Below, one piece after another: positions 8,184-16,754 of a stretch of 64,000 bases of DNA. The DNA is from Gordonia prachuapensis (lineage in GTDB: Bacteria > Actinomycetota > Actinomycetes > Mycobacteriales > Mycobacteriaceae), in the NCBI RefSeq assembly GCF_036350515.1, contig NZ_JAZDUE010000003.1:1-64000 (forward strand), given 5' to 3'. The first letter of the stretch is position 1, and every line of letters begins with the position of its first letter. Below the pieces are notes generated by a model. It saw nothing but the letters and a program-made list of their open reading frames with translations. It searched no databases and had not been told where the DNA came from. Made by a program: the position numbers and the translations under genes.

Positions 8184-9139
8184 CGGTCACCTGCCAGTCG
8201 GATTCGGGGGTCGAGCCAGGCGTGGACGATGTCGGCGAGGAGTTGAATGATGACGAACACCGCGACCGACAACAGGATCAGGACCTGGACAAGGGGATAG
8301 TCACGCGCGAAGATGCCTTCCTCGGTCAGTAGGCCCAGACCGGGCCAGCCGAAGATGGATTCCACCAGGACAGCGCCACCGAGCAGCGCGCCGACGGTGA
8401 TGCCGAGGGCAGTCAGTGTGGGCGGGAGCGCATTTCGTAGCGCGTGCTTGAGGACGATGTCGGTGCGCGATGCACCGAGGGCTCGGGCGGTGAGCACATA
8501 CGGCTGCTGCAACTCGGTCCGGAGCGACTCGGTGAGGAACCGCGCCAGCATGGCGCCGGCGGGTAGCCCCAGGGTGAGTGCAGGCAGGATGAGGTACTGC
8601 GTACTGATCTGCAATGACTCGGTGAATCCGTTCGGCGGTATCCCACCGGCGGGCAACAAGCGCAGCCGCACACCGAAGACGAGGATGAGCACGGTGCCGA
8701 CCACAAAGGTGGGCAGCGCGATTGCGGCCGCGTTGACAACCGTGAGCAGGCCCGCGACGAAGCGGTTGTCGAACAGCACCGCGGTCAGTGCGAGTGCCAG
8801 GGCGAGCAGAATCGCGATGATCAACGCCGCCACGGTCAGGATCAGCGTGTTGATGAGGCCGAACCCGATGAGGTCGGCGATGCTGCCGCCGACCTGGTAA
8901 CTCGTACCGAGGTCGAGTGCCAGGATGTCGCCGACCCATGCCAGGTACTGGGTGATGAACGCCTGGTCGAGTCCGAGGTCGTGGCGGATCGCCGCCAGTT
9001 CGGCGGCAGTCGCGTCTGGGCCTGCGAGGGCGGCTTCGGGTCCGCCGGGTATCAGCCGCAGGACGGCGAAGATGAGGATTGAGGCGACCGCGAGCACGAC
9101 GATAGCCGTGGGGATGCGGCGCAGAAGGTATCCGGTCAT
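8180..9139 (-). CDS. ABC transporter permease, DppB/OppB type
   Basis: A 319-residue permease that starts with one transmembrane helix (IPTAIVVLAVASILIFAVLR) and the DppB-type periplasmic segment including LIPGGPEAAL and LGLDQAF. A BPD_transp_1 core follows, with the EAA loop TARALGASRTDIVLKHALRN. It pairs with the DppC-like subunit to form the channel. The ATG lies 2 bp after the stop of the binding-protein gene. Nothing in the sequence shows the substrate. Confidence 0.92.
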   Translation of the reverse strand: MTGYLLRRIPTAIVVLAVASILIFAVLRLIPGGPEAALAGPDATAAELAAIRHDLGLDQAFITQYLAWVGDILALDLGTSYQVGGSIADLIGFGLINTLILTVAALIIAILLALALALTAVLFDNRFVAGLLTVVNAAAIALPTFVVGTVLILVFGVRLRLLPAGGIPPNGFTESLQISTQYLILPALTLGLPAGAMLARFLTESLRTELQQPYVLTARALGASRTDIVLKHALRNALPPTLTALGITVGALLGGAVLVESIFGWPGLGLLTEEGIFARDYPLVQVLILLSVAVFVIIQLLADIVHAWLDPRIRLAGDR

Positions 9140-9141
9140 CG

Positions 9142-10731
9142 CTATTGCTTTCCTTCCGAGGCGAGATAGGTTCCGGCGAAGTGCAATTGGTTGCGACGGT
9201 CCCAGTCGATGTTTCCGACCGACGGCGCGGTGGCCACCTGGCGCAGCACCACGCCGATCTCCACGAGAAATAGATCACGCAGCCACGCCTCGTCGAGTTC
9301 GCGGTAGGCGGCGAGCGCCTCCGGAGAGGAACTGTCGCGGACGGTCCACGCCGCCTCGGCCGCAGCGGAATACGCCGGATTCGAGTAGTTCGACGAGTTC
9401 TTGGCCGCGTTGAACGGGTAGGCGGACACGGCCAGGGTTGACGGGGTGAACTGCGCGAAGGCGTGTTGCAGGAGCCAGAGACCCTCGAACTTCCCGCCGA
9501 TCAGCTTCGACGACTGTTGGGTCCGGTCGTTGGGCACCAGGCGAACCTCGATACCGACATCGCCGAGGTTCGACTGGACGATCTCGGCGATCACCCGGTC
9601 ATTGCCTTGCGTCGAATAGTCCAGTGTCAGTGGGGGGATCGGACCGGTCTCGGTGATCAGCGCACGCGCCTTGTCGAGATCTCGGGTGTAGGTGGTGTTC
9701 GCCTCCGGGCGATACGCCGGGGACCACTCGGGCCACGGCAGGTTGACCGTGTAGCCGCTGCCGCGGAAGACGTCGTTGATGATGCGGGGCCGATCGATGG
9801 CATACGCGATCGCCCGTCGCACACGGACATCGGAGAGTGCCGGGTTGGTGACGTTGATCCCGACATACTCCTGTGACTCGGCGCCGGTCAGGGTGAGCCC
9901 GGTGAATCCGTAGCGTTGGGTCACCAGCTGCTGATCGTGGTAGCTGAGACCGTCGGCGACGTCGATCTGCCCGGTGCGGAGTCGGGTGAACAGCGACTGG
10001 TCGTCGCGGACCACCACAAACGTCACCGATTCGAGCGCAGGCGCGCCACCCCAATAGTGCTCGTTGCGGACCAGCCGGACCGTGGAATTGGGCTGCCACG
10101 AATCGAACCGGAACGGCCCGGTGCCGTTGAACGCGGTGCCGGCCTTCAGCTCCGGCAGAGTGTTCTGGTCGATGACGGGTGCCGAGTCGAGCAGGTCGAA
10201 GATGTTGCTCAGCGGGTGGGCGAAGTGCAGGATCACCCGGTGCGGATCGGATGTGTCGAATCGGGTGATCGCCGCGGCGGTGCGCTTGAACTGCGGTGTC
10301 CAGGGGCCGCTCAGGTACGCCTTGATGGAGTTCTCCACATCCGACGACACGAACGGTCGGCCGTCGTGGAAGGTGACGTCGGTGCGGAGATCGAGTGCGA
10401 GGGATCGGCCGTCGGGCGCGAGTTGCCACGCGGTCGCCAACGACGGTTCGACGGTCAGCGAGTCGCGGGCATATCGGATGAGTGTGTCAAAGGAGTTGGC
10501 CACCACCTGGCCGTTCATCGAACCGGTCCCGATCTGCAGGAACGCCTTCGGCGACAGGTCTCCGAGCACGCCGACCCGCAGGTCGCCGCCGCGGGGTGTG
10601 GGGCCTCCGGGTGCGGCGGGCGCGGTCGAGTTCTGCTGCTGCGAGACTGCGGACTCGCAGCCGACGGCGGCCAGCGCCAGCAGGATGGCGACGATGACCG
10701 CGGCGGCGCGGGCACCTCGATGTCGGGGCAT
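9142..10731 (-). CDS. ABC transporter substrate-binding lipoprotein, family 5
   Basis: A 529-residue solute-binding protein of the peptide/nickel (SBP_bac_5) family. The N-terminus is a lipoprotein signal: basic MPRHRGAR, a hydrophobic stretch, then AAVGC with Cys25 as the likely lipidated residue. The SBP5 core contains RYARDSLTVEPSLATAW and WEL-type repeats such as LRTDVTFHDGRPF. It captures substrate outside the membrane for the permeases and fused ATPase encoded after it. The ATG at 10731 was chosen over a GTG three codons upstream because it gives the shortest signal peptide. The gene is divergent from an arylsulfatase (242 bp apart), which suggests, without proving, that the importer handles sulfate esters or their products. 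Confidence 0.88.
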   Translation of the reverse strand: MPRHRGARAAAVIVAILLALAAVGCESAVSQQQNSTAPAAPGGPTPRGGDLRVGVLGDLSPKAFLQIGTGSMNGQVVANSFDTLIRYARDSLTVEPSLATAWQLAPDGRSLALDLRTDVTFHDGRPFVSSDVENSIKAYLSGPWTPQFKRTAAAITRFDTSDPHRVILHFAHPLSNIFDLLDSAPVIDQNTLPELKAGTAFNGTGPFRFDSWQPNSTVRLVRNEHYWGGAPALESVTFVVVRDDQSLFTRLRTGQIDVADGLSYHDQQLVTQRYGFTGLTLTGAESQEYVGINVTNPALSDVRVRRAIAYAIDRPRIINDVFRGSGYTVNLPWPEWSPAYRPEANTTYTRDLDKARALITETGPIPPLTLDYSTQGNDRVIAEIVQSNLGDVGIEVRLVPNDRTQQSSKLIGGKFEGLWLLQHAFAQFTPSTLAVSAYPFNAAKNSSNYSNPAYSAAAEAAWTVRDSSSPEALAAYRELDEAWLRDLFLVEIGVVLRQVATAPSVGNIDWDRRNQLHFAGTYLASEGKQ

Positions 10732-10972
10732 GGTGATCACATCTCTGTCGGGTCGAGGTGATCGGCGACGAGGCCGACCACGCGTGAACCGTGCACCGAT
10801 CCGAATCGAAAACGTGTGCACGGGCGAAGAATCGACGTCCAGTATGGCGATCGACGGCCTCCGTCGCGTCGTTGGATTTCGCTCGGATCGAACCCTTGAC
10901 AGGTCGTGAACCTTCGCCGAACGTGCTCGATGCGCGGGCGTGAGACCCGACGAGATGCACAGGAGGCATTCG

Positions 10973-13348
10973 ATGACGCAGACGGATACAACGCGGACGG
11001 ATACAACGCAGACGGATACAAGGGACCTGCCGGCCGATGCGCGCGGATACGACGACTTCGGCGGAGTGGTCGGCCGCACGAGTTCGGTGTCGGAGCCATG
11101 GTGGCCCGACGAGCAGGCCGCGCCGGCGGGTGCACCGAACATCGTCGTCATCCTCGTCGACGACATGGGCTATTCCGACATCTCGCCGTTCGGTGCGGAG
11201 ATCGACACACCGAACATCGACCGGTTGGCGCGCAACGGGTTCCGGCTGTCCAACTATCACACGACCCCGGTGTGCTCACCGGCACGCGCGGCGCTGCTGA
11301 CCGGGCTCAACCCGCACCGCGCGGGCTACGGCAGCGTCGCGAACTCGGATCCGGGTTTTCCTGGACTGCGGCTCGAACTCGCCGACGACGTGCTGACGCT
11401 GCCGGAGATCCTGCGAGCCGGCGGCTACGCCACCTACGCTGTCGGTAAGTGGCATCTGGTGCGGGATGCGAACATGGGCCCGGGACGCGATCGGAGCTCG
11501 TGGCCGGTGCAGCGCGGCTTCGACAGCTACTACGGCTCCCTCGAGGGGCTCAACTCGTTCTTCTACCCGAATCAGCTGATCGCCGACAACACCGTCGTCG
11601 ACGTCGCCGAGTACCCCGACGATTACTACGTCACCGACGACCTGACCGACCGTGCGATATCTCAGATCACCGCGCTGCGTGCGCAGGAGCCGACCAAACC
11701 GTTCTTCCTCTACTTCGCGCACATCGCGATGCACGGACCGCACCAGGTGAAGGAGTCCGATCTCGCGAAGTATCGCGGTCGCTACGGCCAGGGCTGGGAT
11801 GAGGTCCGGCGGCAACGATTCCAGCGGCAGATCGAGGACGGGCTGTTCGACCCCGACACCCCGATGGCGGAACGCAACACCGAGCCCGGGTTCGACGCGC
11901 CGCTGTGGGATGACCTCGACCCGGCCGAGCAGGAGCGCTTCGCGCGCTACCAGGAGGTGTACGCAGCGATGGTGGTCAGCGTCGACCAGAGCGTCGGGCG
12001 GGTGATCGACACCCTCGAACAACTCGGCGAACTCGACAACACCATCATCGTGTTCACCTCGGACAACGGCGGTACCGCGGAAGGCGGTCCGGCGGGCACC
12101 CGTTCCTACTTCAGCCAGTTCGTGCACGGACCGGTGCCGCCCGACTGGGAACGCGACGTCCCGCATGACGAGAATCTGATCGGCTCGGCAGCGCTCGGCG
12201 TGCACTACCCGCGCGGCTGGGGACAGGCCTCCAACACCCCGTTCCGCTTCTACAAGGGCCAGACCTTTGCCGGGGGCGTGCGGGTGCCGTTCGTCGTCTC
12301 ATGGCCGAAAGGGTTGCCCCGCACGGCCGACGACACCGGCGTGCGCCGACAGTTCTCCTACGTCACCGATCTCGTGCCCACCCTGCTGGAACTCGCCGGG
12401 GTGGACACGCCCGCGCAACGTCACGGCCGCCCGGCCCAGCAGCGCGACGGAGTGAGCATCGTCGACGTGTTGCGCGACCGCGACGCCCCGACGCTGCACA
12501 CCGAGCAATACGCGGAGTTCGGCGGACACCGTGGGTTCTACCGGGACGGGTGGAAACTGGTCTCACTGCACCGGGATCCGGCAACCGTCGATGATCCGGT
12601 GTGGGAACTGTACAACGTGGTCACGGACCCGGCCGAGACCACCGATCTCGCCGCCCGACATCCCGACAAGGTTGCCGAGCTGGCCGCCGCGTGGGATGCC
12701 GCGGCCTGGCACAACACGGTCTTCCCGCTGTACGACCGTTCCGCCGATCAGATCCGTCGTCGGCCCGCGGAGGCGCGGTTGAGTGATGCCGTCCGCATCG
12801 TCGCGGGCACACCGACGCTGGAACGCTATCGCTCGAGCCGCTTGATCGCCTACCGCGACTTCGTGGTGGAGGCCGAGTTCGAGGACTGGACGTCCGCCGA
12901 CGAAGGGGTGATCGTCGCGCACGGCGACCAGCAGGGCGGCTACCTGTGGTACGTGGAATCGGGTGTGGTTCACCTGGTGTACAACGCCTACGGACGTATT
13001 CGTCGGGAGTCCGGGCCGCTGCCGGACGGTACGACCGCGCTGCACCTGCGCGCCTCTGCGACACCGTCGGTGCGCTGGAACCTGACCGTCGAGGCGGTGA
13101 GTGACGGCGAGGCGTCGACGATCGTGAAGCTCGACGACCAGGTGCAGCTGGTCGGTATGGCGCCCTGGACGGGTATCTCGGTGGGACTCGACGCACGCGG
13201 TCCGGTCGATCCCGAACTGCGCAGCCGTCGTGGCGTTTTCCGATTCGGACCGGCGCTGCGGGCCGTCACGTATCGCCCGGGTCCAGTGCGGGTGGGTGCG
13301 GATGTGCGGCGGGGTCTCGACGAGGCGGCCGAACAGTCGGCGGACTGA
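10973..13348 (+). CDS. Arylsulfatase (type I formylglycine sulfatase)
   Basis: A 791-residue alkaline-phosphatase-superfamily sulfatase, close in size to M. tuberculosis AtsA/AtsD (about 787 residues as I recall). Metal-binding Asp63-Asp64 lie in ILVDDMGYSDI. The sulfatase signature CSPARAALLTG starts at Cys101, the residue converted to formylglycine. GKWHL and FTSDNGG supply further active-site residues. No signal peptide is seen, so the enzyme is probably cytosolic. A large C-terminal region (about 560-791) is beta-rich. An AGGAGG site 6 bases upstream fixes the start. Residues 2-16 come from three perfect or near-perfect 15-bp tandem repeats. Followed in the same direction by a TauD/AtsK-type dioxygenase. 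The formylglycine-generating enzyme is not in this window. Confidence 0.93.
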   Translation: MTQTDTTRTDTTQTDTRDLPADARGYDDFGGVVGRTSSVSEPWWPDEQAAPAGAPNIVVILVDDMGYSDISPFGAEIDTPNIDRLARNGFRLSNYHTTPVCSPARAALLTGLNPHRAGYGSVANSDPGFPGLRLELADDVLTLPEILRAGGYATYAVGKWHLVRDANMGPGRDRSSWPVQRGFDSYYGSLEGLNSFFYPNQLIADNTVVDVAEYPDDYYVTDDLTDRAISQITALRAQEPTKPFFLYFAHIAMHGPHQVKESDLAKYRGRYGQGWDEVRRQRFQRQIEDGLFDPDTPMAERNTEPGFDAPLWDDLDPAEQERFARYQEVYAAMVVSVDQSVGRVIDTLEQLGELDNTIIVFTSDNGGTAEGGPAGTRSYFSQFVHGPVPPDWERDVPHDENLIGSAALGVHYPRGWGQASNTPFRFYKGQTFAGGVRVPFVVSWPKGLPRTADDTGVRRQFSYVTDLVPTLLELAGVDTPAQRHGRPAQQRDGVSIVDVLRDRDAPTLHTEQYAEFGGHRGFYRDGWKLVSLHRDPATVDDPVWELYNVVTDPAETTDLAARHPDKVAELAAAWDAAAWHNTVFPLYDRSADQIRRRPAEARLSDAVRIVAGTPTLERYRSSRLIAYRDFVVEAEFEDWTSADEGVIVAHGDQQGGYLWYVESGVVHLVYNAYGRIRRESGPLPDGTTALHLRASATPSVRWNLTVEAVSDGEASTIVKLDDQVQLVGMAPWTGISVGLDARGPVDPELRSRRGVFRFGPALRAVTYRPGPVRVGADVRRGLDEAAEQSAD
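10976..11020 (+). repeat. Three 15-bp tandem repeats at the start of the sulfatase gene
   Basis: The unit ACGCAGACGGATACA occurs three times head to tail immediately after the start codon; the middle copy differs by one base (CGG for CAG). Each copy encodes Thr-Gln/Arg-Thr-Asp-Thr. Copy-number changes would keep the reading frame. Confidence 0.95.
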
Positions 13349-13449
13349 TGGGTGTTGCGATCAGCATGATTGTTACCTCGCACTGTCGGCGTGATCGGTG
13401 CTGAGATGAAAGACGTTGACACAAAACAATTCACGAGAGGTTTCTAGGA

Positions 13450-14433
13450 ATGACGCTGGCTCAGATCGACGACCGCACGGAACGTGAGCGCGCGGCGCAG
13501 CAGGTGTACGCCGACGGGGGCATCACCGTCGAGAAGCTGGGAGAGCACATCGGTGCTCGGATCGGGCAGGTGAGGCTCGGTGGTGATCTCGCGACCGAGC
13601 AGGTCGAGGCGATTCGGCTCGCCCTGGCGGTCAACAAGGCCGTCGTGTTCGAGGGGCAACATCACCTCGACGACGCGGGGCAGTACGCGTTCGCGGGTCT
13701 GCTCGGCGAGCAGACCGCGCCCCATCCGACTGTCACGTCGCGGGGGACGCAGTTGCTGACCATCGAGGGTGCCGCCAACAGCTGGCATTCCGATGTCACC
13801 TTTGTCGACCGCATCCCCAAGGCGTCGATCCTGCGGGCGGTCACCCTGCCGTCCTACGGTGGTGCGACGACCTGGGCCTCGACGGTCGCCGCCTACGAGC
13901 AGCTGCCGAAGCCGCTGCGAGCGTTGGCCGAAGAGCTCTGGGCCACGCATACCAATCTGTACGACTACGTCAATCAGTCCGAGCCGTCGGGTGGCGTCGA
14001 CATCAGTCGGAAGAGCGAACACTACAAGGAGTTCACCAGCGCCGAGTATCAGACGTTGCACCCGGTGGTGCGTGTGCATCCGGAGACCGGTGAACGCAGC
14101 CTGCTGCTCGGGCACTTCGCCAAGGAGTTCCGCGGCCTCAAGTCCGCCGAGTTCGGACAGCTGTACCAGCTGCTTCAGAATCGCATCACCAAGTTGGAGA
14201 ACACCTTCCGGTGGAACTGGCAGCTGGGTGACGTGGTGATCTGGGACAACCGCGCCACTCAGCACTACGGCATCTCCGACTACGGCAATCAGAAGCGCGA
14301 ACTCCACCGGATCACCCTCGCCGGTGACGTCCCGGTGGACATCCGAGGCCAGCGGAGCCAGGTGCTGCAGGGCGACGCCTCGCACTACTCCGGGATCGAA
14401 CAGCCCGCGCGGCTGTCGGTGTTCGCGGCCTGA
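13450..14433 (+). CDS. TauD/AtsK-type 2-oxoglutarate/Fe(II) dioxygenase
   Basis: A 327-residue member of the TauD/TfdA family, which releases sulfite from taurine or cleaves alkyl sulfates by hydroxylating the carbon next to sulfur. The iron facial triad is visible: His113 and Asp115 in WHSDVTF, and His272 in ATQHYG. Arg287 in HRITL would bind 2-oxoglutarate. A GAGAGG site lies 9 bases before ATG. It sits 101 bp after the arylsulfatase in the same direction, and a TTGACA box at 13416-13421 may give it its own promoter. Together the two enzymes suggest use of sulfate esters or sulfonates as a sulfur source. Substrate (alkyl sulfate versus taurine) cannot be told from sequence. Confidence 0.9.
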   Translation: MTLAQIDDRTERERAAQQVYADGGITVEKLGEHIGARIGQVRLGGDLATEQVEAIRLALAVNKAVVFEGQHHLDDAGQYAFAGLLGEQTAPHPTVTSRGTQLLTIEGAANSWHSDVTFVDRIPKASILRAVTLPSYGGATTWASTVAAYEQLPKPLRALAEELWATHTNLYDYVNQSEPSGGVDISRKSEHYKEFTSAEYQTLHPVVRVHPETGERSLLLGHFAKEFRGLKSAEFGQLYQLLQNRITKLENTFRWNWQLGDVVIWDNRATQHYGISDYGNQKRELHRITLAGDVPVDIRGQRSQVLQGDASHYSGIEQPARLSVFAA

Positions 14434-14450
14434 CCGATATTTCGTGCGAC

Positions 14451-14483
14451 GGTGGGCGTTCCGTTCGGGACGCCCACCTTTGC
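14451..14483 (+). terminator. Intrinsic-type terminator after the dioxygenase gene
   Basis: Nine-base complementary arms (GGTGGGCGT and ACGCCCACC) with a 10-base loop, followed by TTTGCT, lie 17 bases after the dioxygenase stop codon. Position and strength fit a transcription terminator. Confidence 0.75.
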
Positions 14484-14515
14484 TATGTCTGTGGCCGGGT
14501 CGGGTGGGGGATACC

Positions 14516-14681
14516 TAATGCCTGGTCGCTGAGGAGGTTCGGAGTCTGGCGGGCTCGTGAGCCTGGTCCCTGAGGAGGTTTGGAGCGCTAGCGGAGGACC
14601 GTCACGAAGGGCCCCTTCGTGACGCCCCTCGCAGGCTCGGGGCTCCTCAGGGGTCGGGGGTCCTGACGCCCCTCGGGTACT
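14516..14681 (+). repeat. 166-bp dispersed repeat, unit 1
   Basis: The unit opens with TAATGCCTGGTCGCTGAGG and ends with CCCCTCGGGTACT. It contains a perfect 23-base palindrome (arms GTCACGAAGGG and CCCTTCGTGAC around one C) and the core CTCGGGGCTCCTCAGG. It encodes no convincing protein. Interrupted on its right by the first IS element, which duplicated TAA at the junction. Confidence 0.93.
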
Positions 14682-14735
14682 TAATGATCCGTCCCGGTGT
14701 TTCCGGAGGTTCGTCTCAAAGGGAGAATGAAACCT

Positions 14736-15059
14736 ATGGCAGCGGGATCGAAGAGGTACTCGGCTGAGCTGAAACGCGACGCGGTGGACATGGTCGGGCA
14801 GTTGGTGGCCCAGGGGTCTACCGAATGGGCGGCGATGGGCAAGACCGCGGATTTGCTCGGGGTGGGCTCGGCGGAGACGGTTCGCCAGTGGGTTCGCAAG
14901 GCGCCTGTTGCAGGTGATGGGGATGCTGTGGCGGCGAAGGCCGACAGCGAGGAGGTTCGCCGGCTTAAGCAGGAGGTGGCCGAGCTCAAACGGGCTAATG
15001 GGATCCTGAAAGCGGCATCGGCTTTCTTCGCGGCCGAAATCGACCGGCCACACCGGTAA
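14736..15059 (+). CDS. IS6110-like transposase OrfA, copy 1
   Basis: This 107-residue protein is the DNA-binding subunit of an IS3-family transposase. An N-terminal helix-turn-helix (RYSAELKRDAVDMV through TADLLGVGSAETVRQWVRK) is followed by a leucine-zipper-like helix (EVRRLKQEVAELKRANGILK) and the conserved end ASAFFAAEIDRP seen in IS6110 OrfA. The ATG at 14736 is preferred because GGGAGA lies nine bases upstream; an ATG at 14727 is too close to that site. OrfB starts 2 bp after the stop in the -1 frame, so an OrfAB fusion by ribosomal frameshifting is likely, but I could not point to a slippery site with confidence. Confidence 0.93.
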   Translation: MAAGSKRYSAELKRDAVDMVGQLVAQGSTEWAAMGKTADLLGVGSAETVRQWVRKAPVAGDGDAVAAKADSEEVRRLKQEVAELKRANGILKAASAFFAAEIDRPHR

Positions 15060-15061
15060 TC

Positions 15062-16015
15062 GTGGATTTCATCCGCACCCACCAGGGGCATCGGGTGGGT
15101 GCGGATGGTCTTGTCTGGGGTGTCGATTCGATGTGTACCGTGCTCTCTGAGCATGGGTGGCGCATCGCCCCGTCCACGTACTACGACCATGTCAACCGCG
15201 GCCCGAGCACCCGTATGCTGCGCGACGCGCATGTCATCGACGCGATCTATTCGCTGCGCAAGCAGCAACCGCTGACGCAGGTCCTGGGTTCACGTAAGAC
15301 CTGGATAGTGTTGCGTGGCAGAGGTATAGACGTTGCTCGATGCACTGTAGAGCGGGTCATGCGGGAGATGGGATGGCGCGGCGCGACCAAGAAGAAGCGG
15401 GTACGCACCACCGTGCCCGACTCGGGTGCGCATCGGCCGGCGGACCTGGTCGACCGGCAGTTCTGTGCCGCGGCACCCAACCGGTTGTGGGTGGCTGATT
15501 TCACCTACTGTCGCACCGGATCAGGTTGGGCGTATACGGCATTCGTGATCGACGTGTTTGCCCGCAAGATTGTTGGCTGGAAGGTGGCCACGGAGATGAC
15601 GGTGAACCTGGTGACAGATGCGATCAACAATGCCATCGATAACAGGAAGCGTTGCGGTGTAGTCGATTTGACGAAACTGGTGCACCACAGCGATGCGGGA
15701 GCGCAATATACCGCTATCGTGTTCGGGCAGCGGCTGGCCGAAGAAGGTATCGCGGCCTCGATTGGCAGCGTTGGGGATAGCTACGACAATGCCCTGGCCG
15801 AATCGGTGAACGCCGACTACAAGAACGAACTCGTCGACAACCAGCCGCGGTTCCACGGAGCCACCGAGCTGTCACTGGGCACCGCGCAATGGGTGGCGTT
15901 CTACAACCGGGAACGACCGCACAGCTACTGCGACGACCTCACCCCCGACCAGGCCGAGCAACTCCACTACCATCACCTCCGCACCCTCAATCCGGAGGAG
16001 GCACTCACAACCTGA
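15062..16015 (+). CDS. IS6110-like transposase OrfB, copy 1
   Basis: This 317-residue protein is the catalytic half of an IS3-family transposase, with an rve integrase core. The DDE residues are Asp in WVADFTYC, Asp in VHHSDAGAQYT and Glu in NALAESVNADYKNEL. The N-terminal HTH_21 region (VLSEHGWRIAPSTYYDHVNR) is typical. A GTG start directly follows the orfA stop; in vivo the active protein is probably an OrfAB frameshift fusion. No disabling mutation is visible. Confidence 0.93.
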   Translation: MDFIRTHQGHRVGADGLVWGVDSMCTVLSEHGWRIAPSTYYDHVNRGPSTRMLRDAHVIDAIYSLRKQQPLTQVLGSRKTWIVLRGRGIDVARCTVERVMREMGWRGATKKKRVRTTVPDSGAHRPADLVDRQFCAAAPNRLWVADFTYCRTGSGWAYTAFVIDVFARKIVGWKVATEMTVNLVTDAINNAIDNRKRCGVVDLTKLVHHSDAGAQYTAIVFGQRLAEEGIAASIGSVGDSYDNALAESVNADYKNELVDNQPRFHGATELSLGTAQWVAFYNRERPHSYCDDLTPDQAEQLHYHHLRTLNPEEALTT

Positions 16016-16042
16016 GCTCTCCGGAAACGCCGGGATGGATCA

Positions 16043-16208
16043 TAATGCCTGGTCGCTGAGGAGGTTCGGAGTCTGGCGGGCTCGTGAGCCTGGTCCCTGA
16101 GGAGGTTTGGAGCGCTAGCGGAGGACCGTCACGAAGGGCCCCTTCGTGACGCCCCTCGCAGGCTCGGGGCTCCTCAGGGGTCGGGGGTCCTGACGCCCCT
16201 CGGGTACT
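16043..16208 (+). repeat. 166-bp dispersed repeat, unit 2
   Basis: Same unit as at 14516, beginning at the TAA target duplication to the right of IS copy 1 and running head to tail into unit 3. The 412-bp gap between the two IS coding regions consists only of IS ends and these two units; no other gene is seen. Confidence 0.93.
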
Positions 16209-16374
16209 TAATGCCTGGTCGCTGAGGAGGTTCGGAGTCTGGCGGGCTCGTGAGCCTGGTCCCTGAGGAGGTTTGGAGCGCTAGCGGAGGACCGTCACGA
16301 AGGGCCCCTTCGTGACGCCCCTCGCAGGCTCGGGGCTCCTCAGGGGTCGGGGGTCCTGACGCCCCTCGGGTACT
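16209..16374 (+). repeat. 166-bp dispersed repeat, unit 3
   Basis: Identical to unit 1 in its visible sequence and followed by the second IS copy, again with TAA at the junction (16375-16377). Confidence 0.93.
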
Positions 16375-16428
16375 TAATGATCCGTCCCGGTGTTTCCGGA
16401 GGTTCGTCTCAAAGGGAGAATGAAACCT

Positions 16429-16752
16429 ATGGCAGCGGGATCGAAGAGGTACTCGGCTGAGCTGAAACGCGACGCGGTGGACATGGTCGGGCAGTTGGTG
16501 GCCCAGGGGTCTACCGAATGGGCGGCGATGGGCAAGACCGCGGATTTGCTCGGGGTGGGCTCGGCGGAGACGGTTCGCCAGTGGGTTCGCAAGGCGCCTG
16601 TTGCAGGTGATGGGGATGCTGTGGCGGCGAAGGCCGACAGCGAGGAGGTTCGCCGGCTTAAGCAGGAGGTGGCCGAGCTCAAACGGGCTAATGGGATCCT
16701 GAAAGCGGCATCGGCTTTCTTCGCGGCCGAAATCGACCGGCCACACCGGTAA
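16429..16752 (+). CDS. IS6110-like transposase OrfA, copy 2
   Basis: Identical 107-residue product to the orfA at 14736: helix-turn-helix, leucine-zipper-like helix and the ASAFFAAEIDRP end. Same start choice and the same -1 relation to orfB. Confidence 0.93.
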   Translation: MAAGSKRYSAELKRDAVDMVGQLVAQGSTEWAAMGKTADLLGVGSAETVRQWVRKAPVAGDGDAVAAKADSEEVRRLKQEVAELKRANGILKAASAFFAAEIDRPHR

Positions 16753-16754
16753 TC

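Larger units (their letters stand above)
14685..16042 (+). mobile_element. IS3-family (IS51-group, IS6110-like) insertion sequence, copy 1
   Basis: A 1,358-bp element with 24-bp imperfect terminal inverted repeats. The left end begins TGATCCGTCCCGGTGTTTCC. The right end, read inward, differs at two of 24 positions. A 3-bp target duplication (TAA) flanks it, as usual for IS3 elements. It carries orfA and orfB in -1 relative frames. OrfA closely resembles IS6110 OrfA of M. tuberculosis, an element of nearly the same length (1,355 bp). Both frames are intact, so it may be active. Confidence 0.93.

Noticed and set aside
10940..10972. Upstream start for the arylsulfatase at 10940
   Set aside because: AGGAGG at 10961-10966 is placed correctly for ATG 10973, and the extra residues would cover the binding site.
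14385..15053. Minus-strand frames through IS element and repeats (proline/arginine-rich products)
   Set aside because: Shadow frames opposite orfA and the repeat; no family resemblance and the same frames recur with each repeat copy.
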